Positions 1 to 11,995 of a stretch of DNA of 64,000 bases are shown piece after piece; the first letter of the stretch is position 1, and every line of letters starts with the position of its first letter. Below the pieces are notes generated by a model. The model was given only the letters and a program-made list of their open reading frames with translations. It made no database searches and was not told the DNA's origin. A program made the translations under genes and the position numbers. The stretch is from assembly GCA_015039315.1 (NCBI GenBank), contig WIDE01000015.1, positions 391,119-455,118 on the forward strand. Direction: 5' to 3'. Origin of the DNA: Clavulina sp. PMI_390. Its lineage: Eukaryota > Basidiomycota > Agaricomycetes > Cantharellales > Hydnaceae.

Positions 1-735
1 AGAGCAATGGCTTGAACAACCATAGTGTCCACTTTATCAGGGGAGAACTTGAGCTTGAATCTAGTTGAGATTACGATTAGCGAATGGCACATGTTTATGG
101 GCACGAGGTCGGAACTCACCTCGATAGCGAGTGGCTCAAACCCAAGCTCATGGTCTGCATATCGGTAGGATCCAGACCATCGAGAAGTGATGCGATCTGG
201 CTCCGTATCCCACGATAGATGTCCAGGGATGTGCTATCGGAAACGACATCGATGCCCAACTTCTTGTGTATTGAGGATGCTACGAATAACAGATGTCAGA
301 TCGAGACCTCCAAGTCTTCGGTTGAGAGTATATAACACACCAAGAGTCTTGTCGACCACAGCCAACTTTTCTTTGCCTTTGCCTTTATTCACAACCTCGT
401 CCGTAAGGAATTTCTTGAGGCCCTTGGACATTTTTCCTTCCTGCATGGCAGTAATATCTTCCACTGCAGCAGCAGTCGATTCGAATCGGTGAACAGCCTT
501 AAGCTTCATACTATAGGAAGCAAATTGGATCGAGAAACCATAGGAATAATAATCCCCCAGAAGACCATAAGCCAATCGCCCCAGGGCCTGGATGTAGAAC
601 CAAGAAAGGTAGGACATACGCAGCTGTTGCTCGCTCGGGGGTCTCAAACTCCTTCCATAGGTCATTTGGCGAGAACTTTCCCTCATTGAACTTGAAAAGA
701 CAAAAGCCTAGAGGAGTCTCGAATAGCACGAGCAT
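1..735 (-). CDS. NOP58: Nucleolar protein NOP58 (box C/D snoRNP core), 5' part
   Basis: NOP58 is a core subunit of box C/D snoRNPs, which guide rRNA 2'-O-methylation in the nucleolus. The window keeps only the N-terminal part; the gene runs off the left edge. Four exons can be spliced: 735-620, 510-341, 279-120 and 60-1. The start gives MLVLFETPLGF, then the NOP5NT region with KLKAVHRFESTAAAVEDI and EGKMSKGLKKFL. After the second intron comes KKLGIDVVSDS, then IYRGIRSQIASLLDGLDP and MSLGLSHSLSR|FKLKFSPDKVDTMVVQAIAL. All three junctions keep frame and follow the known NOP58 order. A longer reading starting at 762 exists, but the 735 ATG matches family N-termini. The family is unambiguous; only the missing 3' part is unknown. 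Confidence 0.94.
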
Positions 736-915
736 TGTCGGATGCTCTGAAAAACTAGCCAATAGAGCGGGGCTCTCCGAGAATCGTGGGATTCACCCTC
801 GACACAAACAATCCGTCAACAGACGGACCTTGGTTCATCTTTGGATGGAATGGGATGCGGATTGCTACATGTAATGAGGGGTATCAAGATATGGGGCAAG
901 ACGAATAAGCGAGCA

Positions 916-1758
916 TCAATCAATAAAGTCTTCTTGAGCATCGTCCCAACCTAGCGTCTCCTTTGGGATGCCAAGCTGCAGCAGCATCTTCCCAATTGTA
1001 TTCGACTCTTTCTCGTCTTCCTCTTCGTCAGCGCGATCAGCATACTGGGCATCTTTGGTTTCCAAATTGTGGGGTGGCAGCTCAATTTCTTCGTGAGACC
1101 CTCGATGTCCAGCGCCATCAAGGGTAGCGAGTTCCGCACTCAAAGTGGCAGGTGAGGGCGGCTCCCAATCGGGTGGCAAGTTGGCTCCTCCCCCGCCCTC
1201 CACCATAGTTTTATCCCCCTCATCCCAGCCCCAACTACCCTTGAACGGATTAGACGATCCTGATGAACCTTTGAGCACAGCTAGCACATCGTCCTCTTTA
1301 TCGTCATACCCCCATCCGCCATCTTTCCCTCCCCCGTCATGATTTTCACTAGCAGAAGGCATACCGGACTGCGCAAGTGACCAGAGTTCCTGAGCCGCTT
1401 CGCGAGCGGCCGTTTTCCACTTAGCAGCAAGCTGGTTCAGGCGCTCTGTCGAGCCGTCTGCAAGGTATTTCTGAGCTTGCTTGAGTGTCATAAGCTTCTT
1501 TTCGAGTTGTTGGATTCGGCGACGGTCATTGGCAGCGGTGTATGCAGAGGACGAGGAAGAAGATGCAGCAGATGGTTTAACAAGAGGAGAACGGAACGGT
1601 TTAGACGCTGATGCGCTTTTCAAGGAAAGAAGAGGGCTATGGGTCTTCTTTGGAGCAGGGGTCTGTGGAGGAGTCTGCGGTCCAGTGCTAACGATGGTAG
1701 ATTGAGACGGAGCAGTTGACGGAGAAGTGCTTCTGGTTTCGGGTTTCTTAGAGAGCAT
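916..1758 (-). CDS. Mei5/Sfr1-like recombination mediator
   Basis: Single-exon frame of 280 residues. The first 75 residues are Ser/Pro/Thr-rich and basic, with a FRSPLVKP motif. A coiled coil follows at about 80-130 (RRRIQQLEKKLMTLKQAQ, then LNQLAAKWKTAAREAAQELW). The acidic tail ends in IGKMLLQLGIPKETLGWDD. Coiled coil followed by a short C-terminal 'MLxxLGI...LGWD' block is the layout of the Mei5/Sfr1 family (Swi5-Sfr1 complex), which stimulates Rad51 and Dmc1 strand exchange in recombinational repair. The family call is from remembered motif pattern rather than alignment, so it is likely but not certain. It lies about 0.8 kb from PCH2, another meiotic recombination gene. Confidence 0.7.
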   Translation of the reverse strand: MLSKKPETRSTSPSTAPSQSTIVSTGPQTPPQTPAPKKTHSPLLSLKSASASKPFRSPLVKPSAASSSSSSAYTAANDRRRIQQLEKKLMTLKQAQKYLADGSTERLNQLAAKWKTAAREAAQELWSLAQSGMPSASENHDGGGKDGGWGYDDKEDDVLAVLKGSSGSSNPFKGSWGWDEGDKTMVEGGGGANLPPDWEPPSPATLSAELATLDGAGHRGSHEEIELPPHNLETKDAQYADRADEEEDEKESNTIGKMLLQLGIPKETLGWDDAQEDFID

Positions 1759-1874
1759 TGGAGAACGAAATGGCTTTGAAAGCTTCTGTCGCGAGTTCGC
1801 AAGTGATTCTGTCGTGCTGCGATAACGTAGCGGCTACGGAAAGTAGTGAATTTGGGACTGAGGCAGGTTAGGAT

Positions 1875-2498
1875 TTAGCTACCGTTTGTGGAGCAGGCGC
1901 ATGTACAGGCGCTGTGGATGTGACAGCGGCACTGGTAGAATTCTGAGGAGGCGATTGGGGTGATGCTTCGAGGGTCTTCGTCAACGATGTCAGTTGATAA
2001 AACCGAGTCACTAGGGAGCGAATTGTCACCTTGTCGAATGGTCTCTTTACGCCGGCGATCTGTGGCAACATCGAGTCCAAGAAGGTTGTTGGCGAGGCCT
2101 GGGACAATACCAAATGAGCGACAGAAAGTTTCAGAAGCAAAGCTAGCACTTGCCTGGTTGTTCTCGCCAGATGGTGAGCTTTCACTCTCCATAGATAAAG
2201 TGGCCGGATCGGATTGATGCGCTGATGGTGATGCCCAGAAAGGCTCAGACGAACGGATTCCATCGAGCTCAGAGTTATGGGGTTCAGCAGCTTTTTCAGT
2301 CTCTTCAGGCAATTTCTGCTGGAAAGCGTCAAATCATTCAGCGATTCTGCATACGCATGATGCAGTGAGGTATCTCAAAGAATGCCCATGCTAACATTAT
2401 CAGGCACAGAAAATTTCGGCTCTTGCGAGGAAGAAGGCGAGCCCGCGGGATCCCATAACTGCACAGAACCTGGATACAGCTCAGGAGGATACGACATT
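1875..2498 (-). CDS. Unknown protein, two-exon model
   Basis: I do not recognise this protein. A start at 2498 gives MSYPPELYPGSVQLWDPAG and continues to an intron beginning GTGCCTG. The best acceptor lets the frame resume as QKLPEETEKAAEPH and run open to the TAA at 1875. The body is Ser/Glu/Asp-rich; the most ordered-looking stretch is CRSFGIVPGLANNLLGLDV. The end is Cys-rich (YQCRCHIHSACTCACS), which may instead be non-coding read-through. It is divergent from PCH2, with only about 60 bp between the two ATGs, so a shared promoter is likely. Exon boundaries, especially at the 3' end, are uncertain. Confidence 0.45.
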
Positions 2499-2560
2499 GG
2501 ATTTGGTTATGTTTGGCGCTATTGACGCGTTTGTAAACAAAACAACATCGTCCTCTCGCG

Positions 2561-4482
2561 ATGGCTGCAAAGTGGTCCGTACACAGTACGTCGCCGCCCC
2601 CTGACCTATGGTAGATTATCCTATCACTGATGACGCCTTGCAGTTGAGGTCCGATTGAAGCCTACCTCCACGGCGCGCTTTGACACGATCAGCAAATTTG
2701 TCGCCCAATTCTTGGAGCAGGATGAGCAGATATACATTCCATCGACCTTGGAAGGGTGGCAGTCTCAAACTGTACTGTCTCAAAACATCGATCTAATACG
2801 CGTTGCAGAAAGCAGTGAGTGTGCTTCGCGTTCGAGCTGCAAATTCTCCAGCATGTGGTAAACGCCACATCTTACTATCCTCGTGATAGCCTATCAACAG
2901 AATGTCCTAATGGTGGAAGATGCTGTTTTTGATATCCATGTCTACCAGCCCTCCGAGAGTGATGTCCTGGAAGAATTCTCGAATGGGCAAGGGGAGGATG
3001 ACGACGTGACAGCTGCTGGTGTACATGAGCTGCCCAATCGTAGCTTCGATGGGCTATGGGATACGTAAGTGAAATACTCCTGTTATTTCCCCGTCCCCCT
3101 CACTACGAGTTTTGATTAGATTGATATATCCTGATGACATCAAACCAAAACTGCTCAACTACATCTACGCTACCCTCGTGCTATCTGATGCTGAGGTCGA
3201 CTGTGAGTGCAGCCTATATCCTCTAACTCGTACCGTGTGAGACTAATGAAACTTAGGCATCATGATCAGTCAATATCGTTTCTTGGAATCGGTAAACTCA
3301 TTCACCCGCCCTCACTGGATACCCCGATGTTGATACCAGGATTTATAGAGTTGTGTTGCTTCATGGACCTCCGGGGACCGGGAAAACATCCTTGTGCCGG
3401 GCCCTGGCGCAGAAGCTTGCAATTCGGCTCTCTCATCGGTATGACCGTGTTAACTCTCAAGTCGTCCGTGCGCTTACCATCGTCTCCTTAGCTATACGCA
3501 CTGCAAACTTGTGGAGATTAACTCCCACTCTCTGTTCTCAAGGTGGTTCTCAGAATCGGGGAAGCTCGTAGGCCGTCTGTTTACCTCGATCACGGAACTG
3601 GTTGAGGACGAGGACACATTCGTCGTTGTACTCATCGGTTTGTAGCCCTCGTTCTCCCACCCTACACCAAAGCTGAGAACTGAGTATCCCTTAGATGAAG
3701 TGGAAAGTCTAACGGCGGCCAGAGCTGGTGCTCTGTCAGGGAACGAGCCATCGGATGCTCTTCGCGTCGTGAATGCCCTCTTGACGCAACTCGACAAGCT
3801 GAAGCATCAGAAGAATGTGCTCGTGATGTCAACATCCAACCTCACCAAAGCGATAGGTAAGTACGGCTCTTCACTAATGAACCCATCGACTTATCCTTTG
3901 ATCCCACCATTAGACTCTGCTTACATGGATCGGGCTGACATTATCCAATATGTCGGTCTACCTCCACGAGAGGCAATTTATTCTATTTTAAGCTCGTGTA
4001 TCAAGGAGCTCATGCGAGCTGGTATCATCGCGACGCTGGTCAGTGTGCTCGCTGTAATGCGCGTGTCCTAATCCTGACATCTGTGTCGTAGGATTTGGGT
4101 GATGCGCAATTGGCGGAGAGCTTTGCGCGGATCCCCTTGCCTTCGCTCGAGGTCGTTCAGCCAATCAATTTAGATCGCGACAGGAATCGCAATGCTAGTA
4201 CAGTGCTGTGGAATCTCGCAGGCAAATGCAAGGTGAGTTGTCCCTCTATCGCCGGCTAGAATTCACGCGCTGACTGTTTTTGGCTAGGGAATGTCTGGTC
4301 GCTCGCTTCGACGACTTCCAGTGCTTGCTCATGCTCGGCATATCGGAGTAAGCTCTACTGCGCATGCTGCTGTATCCGATGTGGAGGTTTGGTTGAAGGC
4401 AATGGAGCTTGTTGTTGACCAAGAGGCTGCTATTAGAGGCGCTCTAGATGCCGGTGGTGACCATGTTCTTGGTACTTCTTGA
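2561..4482 (+). CDS. PCH2: PCH2/TRIP13 AAA+ ATPase (meiotic checkpoint)
   Basis: PCH2/TRIP13 is an AAA+ ATPase that remodels HORMA-domain proteins (Hop1, Mad2) in the meiotic checkpoint and spindle checkpoint. Eleven exons splice cleanly: 2561-2585, 2644-2814, 2890-3064, 3120-3202, 3270-3291, 3349-3438, 3492-3637, 3695-3856, 3914-4038, 4092-4232, 4288-4482, giving 444 residues, close to the human length. Landmarks: N-terminal VHIEVRLKP; Walker A in [40 protein letters not shown]; Walker [16 protein letters not shown]; sensor-1 region [22 protein letters not shown]; and the C-terminal [16 protein letters not shown] helix. Exon 5 is only 22 nt and completes the FNIVSWNR segment before Walker A. 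No break is seen. Confidence 0.95.
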
Positions 4483-4824
4483 CACTGTGTCCCATTACTA
4501 GTATGTTTTCGCTCGCTGTTCGATTCACCTCTTCTTCCCATGACGCTTGTTTCTTGACCCCGTAACTCCGATCGTGATACTGTATAGTCATAGTGTATGC
4601 CCATGTACTTTTTAATTCTCGTCAATCTCGCCATCAGAGATTTCATTTTGGTGAGAAGCAAATCAAGTTACCGAGAAGTTAAGTTACCATGTTTGTTGTG
4701 TCTCCCTTTGGCGTTCGTCGGTCCCGTTCCGTCGCGTCACTCCTTCCCCCCAACCCGCGGCCACCCTGCAGCCCTGGCACCCCCTCAGACTGACACACTG
4801 ACCACACACACTGTCTATTACTAA
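4483..4824 (+). other. Intergenic, PCH2 to F-box gene
   Basis: No gene seen. The last 80 bp before the F-box ATG are rich in C and CAC/ACA repeats, a likely 5' leader. Confidence 0.5.
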
Positions 4825-6798
4825 ATGGAGCACCAGCCCCTGTTCGAGGCGCTCACGACCGCTCTCAACTCGCTCGACTCTGCATTCAAATCGCGGGTCG
4901 ATGACATTACTCCCCTTGGCCTTATCCATCCACGTGCAGTCCGCGCCGATCGCGAAGACCAGCTGAGGAATCGGTACACGACGCTTGGCCTCCAGCATCT
5001 TCAGCTATGCCAGCTCGAGGAGAAGCTCAGAAAGCTGCGCGTCTTTGTCTTCCGTCAGCAAACCCTCTGCACCGACGCTTTGGCCGCCGTCTCAATGCTG
5101 CCGCAAGAGGTGCTCTGCCACATATTTCGCTACGTATCACAACTGGACCCAGCATCTGTCCATAAGATTGCCCGCGTAAACCGAGAATGGCGCAAGGCCG
5201 TCCACAACGACCCAAAGCTCTGGCAGGGCATCACAATATATGGTGATCGCCTCAACCGCCTCGGAAATGCTATCATGCGCAGCCCTCTATCCTACACCCC
5301 ATTCTCACTCCGCATTGCCGATCCAGGCGAACTCATCATCCCCCCAAACCTCGTCCTCGCCTTGCAGAGCCGACTCCGCAAGGTGGAGTTCCTGTCATCA
5401 AATAGTGCGGCAATTATGGAGGCCCTGAATCGCCAAGTGGATGATTCCGAAGAAGGATTATCTGCCCTCGAAAGTCTGACAATCGACATCCCGAAGACGT
5501 GCTCAACCTGCCATGTCGACGACAGCCGTCGCGCTATCAGCCAGATGGCGCTGACAGGTATTCGAATGCCCCGCCTTACCTCCCTCAACCTCCGTCGATG
5601 CTGGGTTAACCTCCCCAGCACATTGACCATGCAGCATCTCACGGTGCTTGAAGCATTCGAGAGCGACAGGCAACTGCGTAACCTACTAGTATCATGTCCT
5701 AACCTTGTATCGCTACGCGTACGCGGCCTCAGGGCACGAGACTCCTCAATGCACCATATCGAGCGCATCGTGCTGCCTCAGCTACGGACGCTTGAAGTGT
5801 CTGCCGCCTCGCGTTATGCGGCACATGTGCTTTGGCAGTTCTCTGCCCCGAATCTTCGCGAGTTTGCCCTCGTCAACGCGAAGGTTCGTTCTGCTGCATT
5901 CGCCCAGGACTTTGAGGACCATGAGTTTGGAGGTGACAGTGGGCTCCTGGAGCAATTCCGCGTTTTGGTGAGTGAAACCTTGATCGCTTCCTATCATCGT
6001 AAGCTGACTCATTACTTTTCTTTTCGCCACTAGGTCAATGCTGCTAGCAGAATGGAAGTGCTACAGCTACCCCCAACGCTAAGTGTCACTCGACCGCTCC
6101 TCAACTCTCTCCTACCGCGCGTCGATGGCTTTGTCCAACAAAATGGCACCGTGCCTCTATCAGAGCTCACACAACTTCGAATCGGGTTCGACCCCACCCA
6201 GACGGAGTTCCCAAGCTTGGACCTGGATACAGAGGACCTGCGCTCGCACCAGCCATCTATCGCTGCCGTAGCTAACACGCTGGACTCTATCATCCGCTCT
6301 TCTCCCAACTCGCACCAAATTACACTGAGCGTACCGCGATGCGTCGCGAATGCTTTATCCGCGATGACGATGTCTACGGTTGCACAAGTGAATGCTCTAC
6401 ACTGCGAAGCGTGTGCGCACCCCGTACAAAATGGTCCACCGGGGCAGTTCGGTGCTGGTGGAGCAGGCGGAGGAGGTGGAGGTGCTGGGGGAGCTGGTGG
6501 AGGTGGAGGTGGAGGTGGGCTAGGTGGCCACAATGGATTTTTCGGAGCACAGGGATGGCACCCTGCCCACCAACATCATCCAAACCTGGCGAACCATCAC
6601 CACCTTCTTCAGCCCGCGCAGATGGACGCGGCCCTCCATGGCCACTTCCCGCCACCAGGGAACTTTCATCAGCAATTGGGTGTGAACCACCCGAATCACG
6701 CTCTCCACCATCATCTTCAGCATCCCCACCATTTACCCATGAATGAAGGAGACGGTATTTGGGACGCTCCTGGCGAGTTTGATACAGATATGGAATAA
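4825..6798 (+). CDS. F-box/LRR-like protein with Gly- and His-rich tail
   Basis: Two exons, 4825-5967 and 6034-6798, give 635 residues. A leading helical region (about residues 50-80) contains QLCQLEEKLRKLRVFVFRQQ. The F-box follows at about 90-130 (SMLPQEVLCHIFRYVSQLD...VNREWRKAVHNDPKLW). Next is a leucine-rich region with repeats such as MPRLTSLNLRRC, LVSLRVRGLRARD and LPQLRTLEVSA. The last 100 residues are low complexity: an alternating Gly/Ala stretch with long Gly runs (about 6462-6530), then a His/Pro/Gln-rich tail. F-box proteins are SCF ubiquitin-ligase substrate adaptors; the target is unknown. The family differs from the tandem F-box set at 32-42 kb, having no C-terminal CxCxxC. Confidence 0.88.
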
Positions 6799-7014
6799 GT
6801 GAACGAATGCATCGCTGCGAGAACTTGATATTTAACCGTCAAATGACTGATTGATACATGTGTCGTCTTGCGCTAGCTTCGTGTAATGCCTTGCACAATG
6901 TAGTACATGATAGGATAACCCAAGAGTTGTAACAATAATATGTAAATCCTAAACGTGAATGCCGTGTAAAGAATACCCCGAGTGAACGCTCAAATAATGA
7001 TGGGAGTAAAGATA

Positions 7015-10000
7015 CTAAAGATAAGGGATGTGCTTCATTTGGCCCGCCAGCATATCAATATCATCATCAACGTCATCCACGTTGAACATCGCATCAGGAT
7101 CTTCCAGCTCGTCCTCATCACCGCTCCCTTCCTCTGCATCCTCGGACCCCGAATGCTCTCGGCTGTGTTGGGAGGGAGGCGCCAGCTCAAGGTCCGATTC
7201 GCTCTCTCCAAACCCTTCGTCATCTAGCATCCGCCCATCGATTGAGCCGGGCATGCTCAATCGACGATCGCGTCTGAATGGGTTGGACTGCCTTGAGTTG
7301 GAGCTGGCAGCTGCGTTGTCCAGAGCATATTCTTCATCAGGGTCATCCATGAGCGGTTCAAGCAAAGGGGAGGCTAATGGGCTGATTGCACGATCCGTCT
7401 TGCTTGGAGACGATGCGCGACTGCTTGAGCCCCTGGGCTTATCAGCCAGCGACGTCGTACTGCTGCGGCTTATGAGGCTAAAGTTGCGAAGCCTTGATAG
7501 TCGTGAGGTGTCTGAACGTGCACTAAGGGCCGGTGACGCGGGCTCAGGTGTGAGGTCTGGGAGCTCAAAGTCCCCCATTGGTGGACGCCAGTAGTTGAAG
7601 TCGGTGAATTCAGCAGTGACATTGCGATGGACCGGGGGGAACATTTGGTCGACAAGATCAGTCATATGGATGTACCTATTTGGGAAGATAGATCGATAAG
7701 AAATTAGACAATTTCTGGAGGAACGTGAAACGCACGAGGATTTGTAACCGGCCAATTCAAGTAGCTCCATCTTTACTTCACCGCTGGAATCGATCGTGAA
7801 TATTCGGGAGCTAGGGATGTTCACGCTTCGATAGGAGAGGGCATCTGTGATCCTGTTGCCGAATCCAGCGTAAAAATGACCCGTGGCATTCTTTCCATAT
7901 AGGCGTTGAATATCACGCAAGCACGCCATCTTGAACACTTCTGGCTTCTTCATGATGACCTCTCTGAAAATGGAGACAAAGAGCGATCAGTAAGTTTGCG
8001 CAGTCAGATCAGCAGCAGGTGCATATTCACCGATGCAGAGATGTCATGAGGCGATCGGGGCTCATGATGACCGGCCCTTCCGGCAACTGATAGTTGTTCT
8101 GATTGATCCCTTTGAGATAATCCCTCGTGGAATCCGCCTGTCCAATGGCTCTTGACGTTAGGTACATGATGTTGTACCCATTCCTCGCGATATCAGTGTA
8201 CAGCTTCGCCACACCAACGTGCGTCCAGTCTCGCCCAATCATCGTGAAGACGTGGCCAAGTGCATCCGACTTTGTGATTGTGCCGTCAATATCAGAGACG
8301 ACGAGGAGGTCAGAAGATTCCCATAGGAAAATGCGAGCTGTGCACGCAACGGCGCCGGATGCAGAGAGGGAGAAGGTGATAGTGTTGGCACCCTTCTTGA
8401 GATTGAGCTGCTTGAGCTGATCAGAGGTGAGACGAAGGGTCTTGATGTAGTGCCGTCCAGGAGGGGGAGGAGGGGAAGAAGGACGAGAGGCAGTCAGTGG
8501 AGGAGAGGTCGGAGTGGGGGTAGATGGCTTCGACATGTCTAGGCTCTGAATGTTGAATCGTCAGCGAGCATACACATGAAGCGTTGAAGGGGGGAAGAAT
8601 TTACCTCTACAACAGGTGTAGTATGACTGCTAGGCACAGATGGTCGCATCGACGACGACGAAGTCGACGGTATTGGAAGGGATGCAACACTTTGTGGTGT
8701 AGATGCGCCATCTTGCCGTTGTGTCCTCCCCAGAGGCTGTGTACGTGGTGACCTAAGCGGAGGAGTCGGGGTCGGAGTCGCACCACGAGATGCAGAATCC
8801 GTCTTCCTGGATGGCCACCACCTGGTCCAGCTCGAACCGCGCGAGTGCGTTAGAACAGGTTGTGAGACGCTCGCAGCTGGCATCTCAATCCGACCAACTT
8901 TGTCCACAGACTTGCGCCAATGGTGAAGCGCGGAGAAAAGTGGTGAAGAATCATGCTTGGAAACATAACTGGTTATGAAGCATGAGCATCAAGGGTTATC
9001 ACGTATACGGAGGGATTGCACAAAAGGAACTCACGTAATACCCCACTTTATAACTAAATCCTCACTGTCGAGAAGACTGTCATCCTCCGTGAAGTGAGCG
9101 AAGGTGACCTTGCTTTCCTCAAACTTCTTCGCGTCGGCCACCTCATCTACAAGACCTCCCTTATCCTCCGCCGCGATCCCTGGAGACTGCACATCTACAT
9201 CAGGATCCGCGATACTGGCACTAAGCGGGCCACACAGGCTCAGCTGGAACATGAACTGTTTCCCTTCGATCTCAACCCAGAAAAGGCTATCGTCCTCAGG
9301 ATCAGAAATCAGGCGGCCCCCCATGCCGTATGACGATTCAGGAGTCGTTGTACCTGCACCATTCGTCTCCTCTGCACTTGTGGCATCAGATTGAGTAGAG
9401 GTTGATTTAGGGTCGGTTGCTGCGCGGGTGGGGGGAGAGCGAGGGGGCGTGGCCATCGTTGTTGCGGTCGAGACGCGAGACGGAGCGGTGGACGTCAAGA
9501 GACTTTGACTTCTTGTCGGTGGCCCACTTGCACTCTCCCCTTTCCCGCTCCCTGACGCTTTGATGGTGCTGCCGCTCCCACTAGCTTCAACCCCAAAACC
9601 GCGCTCAAACTCGCCTCTCGTCATTTGGTCCTTGGGCGTTGACATTGAACTTGAGAATGGAATGAACCGCGCACGTTCAACGGAAGGTGATTTTTGTGGG
9701 AATGCACCCCACTCCCACATATATTCTTGCTGTGGCGGTGCCTGCGCTCCAGATGCAGAGTTGGGAGGGGATGAGGAGGGAGGAAGAGAGATATGGAGGT
9801 CAGGCGGTTCAGAGCCCGCACGGAAAGAGCGAGGGTCTGGACGAAGGTGGGAGTCGGATTCAAGGGATGTAGAGGGTTGAGAGTGGTCAGGAGAGCCAGA
9901 GGAGAAGCCATTGGATTGGGAAGGTGGTGAAGCAGAAGGGAATGAGTATGTATCAGGTTCACTACCAAGCCAAGTAAAGTGAGAATTTAACCATGAACAG

Positions 10001-11995
10001 CTAGGGCAACGATTCACTCCATCACTCACACAGAGGGGGTATTGAACTCCGATTTACTGTCCATCCTAGCGAGGAATTGCCTTCTTGCTGATAAGGGAGG
10101 TCCAGAAGGTGTTGAGGGCCCAGAAGCTGGCGAGAATGGTAACGTTCTTGAACGGGCGGTGTCTCGTCGAGGAAGAGCTTTCGGACGCCTCTCATCAATA
10201 GGAGCTAGAATTCAACGCTAGCTCGTCAGCGCGGGGAAGTACGACGAGCGATTGTGGACTAACTGGCCAAGGCTTCGTCGTCTTCCTCTCCGTCCGCTTC
10301 CATCACAGCGTCTTCATCAGCCTGCGCAGCATTCTCATTGTTTCGTGTATCATGATATCCTTGCATGTCGGCAACGGCATCTGTGCAAGGGGTGTTATCA
10401 GCTGATTCCAAAGAAACGCCCATGACTACTCTGCTCACCCTTTCCATGTTCGACTGGAGGCCGCTCATTCTCTTCCTCAACAAAGGACATCCGTTTGACG
10501 CCTTCCGTCAATACGTCCACGGGATGGGCAGCAAACTCGCTCTTCTTCACCGCATCCCGTGCCTTGGCGATCTTCGCCGCGAGCGCACTGGGGCCATGGG
10601 ATAGCGCAGCCTGAATCGTCTTTGTTGTAGATCCCGAACCCGAGTTGCCAGTGGGGGGTGATGCTTGGCTTGATTGAGAAGATGAACCAGTAGCGGCATC
10701 CAGGATCGATGATGGGGAGAAAGTGGTAGAGTGCCCCGTCACGGTTTGTGATCGGTCCGGGCGAGTTTCTGTATGAGAGCCCTTTCTGCTGCTTGGAGTT
10801 GAGGTTGGAGGTGTCGATGCATCACCGTCCCTATCGTCATCGGTGGTCTCGGGGAACGAGCTGGATCTTGTTCTGTGGTCGGGGTCGGGAGAAGCGGATC
10901 GAGAGGAAATCGGTGATTGAGCCCGAGAGGCTGGGAGGTCGGAAGAGTTGAGGTCAAGGAAGGTGGGGTCTCCCTGGTGATAGAGTGGTTGTTTGTGGGG
11001 GAAATCATCGAGGAAAGGTCAGAAGAATGATACAACCCAGGGAGAGCACAAGGCCAAGGATCGGGTGTCGGAACAAGTGTTTCAATGCAAAATAAAGAAG
11101 AGAACCCAGTAGCGATTTCAACACCGGGGAACGCCCATCGTTTATGAATGATCCCGAAACGATTGGGGCGAACAATGAACGAGGCACAGAAAGGAATGAG
11201 CAAGTAGCATAAGAAAAGAGAGCGTGTGTAAGCATCAGGGGACGTAGATGGTATCTGATAACGCTGAGGATCTAGGGACTCACGTTGGCAGCTGCGGCGT
11301 CCTTTGCGGCTTCCACATCTTGGCCCCCAGCGTCGTCGTTGTCTTCAACATCTTTGGAGCCAAACCGCCCAGTCTTTGGTTCATCAGCGTTCTTCTCTCC
11401 GGGCTATAACGATGACCGATGTTTTTCATAAAAAGTTTCGGGACCAGTCGAAAACAGGGGCGGAACCGACATGGGTGTGTGAGGTTGGGGTATTGGGGAT
11501 GGGAAATGCGGTCAATTTGGGCAAGAGAATTGGAGGCCGTTGTAGCAAGGTGATCGAGCACACACCTTTGTAGCCTCCAGGAGTGGGCTGGTAAGGAGCT
11601 CAGGCGGAACATCGTCTTCTGTCTCGATGACGAAGAATGCCTCACCAGCCTCGCCGATCTTCATGTTGAATGGAATAGTTTCTCCATTGACAAGCACGTT
11701 AACCTACAGGGTCGTCAGCATGTTATGGCAAACCTCATCGTAGGTGGCATCCGTCAGGTGGGTAGGTAGGCTGGTATATGCTGCTCACCTTTCGGTCACC
11801 TGGCCTGAACGCCTGGAACTTGCCAAAGCGGACGTGGAATGGGCTGCAAGCAAGTTCCGTTTCATCAGGGTGCTCTTCAGACTGTCTCTCTAGAACGATG
11901 ACATCGATGGCTCCTGTGAGGGTGCTTGGGTTGATGGGAGGCAAGGACGTGTAGTACTGCGAGGCAGCGGAGAACGCGCCACGGATGTAGTTCAT
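7015..11995 (-). CDS. PAH1: Lipin / phosphatidate phosphatase (PAH1, Ned1)
   Basis: Mg2+-dependent phosphatidate phosphatase, which converts phosphatidate to diacylglycerol and controls triacylglycerol and nuclear-membrane lipid synthesis. About eleven exons; roughly 1,300 residues after splicing. The N-LIP domain begins MNYIRGAFSAASQYYTSLPP and continues through FHVRFGKFQAFRPGDRK and VNVLVNGETIPFNMKIGEAG. The middle is Ser/Pro-rich, with a lipin mid-domain marked by YMWEWGAFPQ and SDPEDDSLFWVEIEGKQFMF. The catalytic C-LIP/HAD domain holds the DxDxT motif in VVSDIDGTITKSD (near 8280), then GYNIMYLTSRAIGQADSTR, GPVIMSPDRL and KNATGHFYAGFGNRITDALSYR. The tail (7015-7600) is Ser-rich then very acidic. 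The last intron, about 7677-7736, is 60 nt and stop-free; skipping it restores KSSYIHMTDLVDQMFPPV. Confidence 0.93.

Noticed and set aside
1758..1875. Fusion of the unknown gene with the Mei5/Sfr1-like gene
   Set aside because: The Mei5/Sfr1-like frame has its own ATG at 1758 with a plausible N-terminus, and no spliceable intron of normal length joins the two.
6030..6533. Pro-rich minus-strand frame
   Set aside because: Antisense of the Gly-rich tail of the F-box gene.
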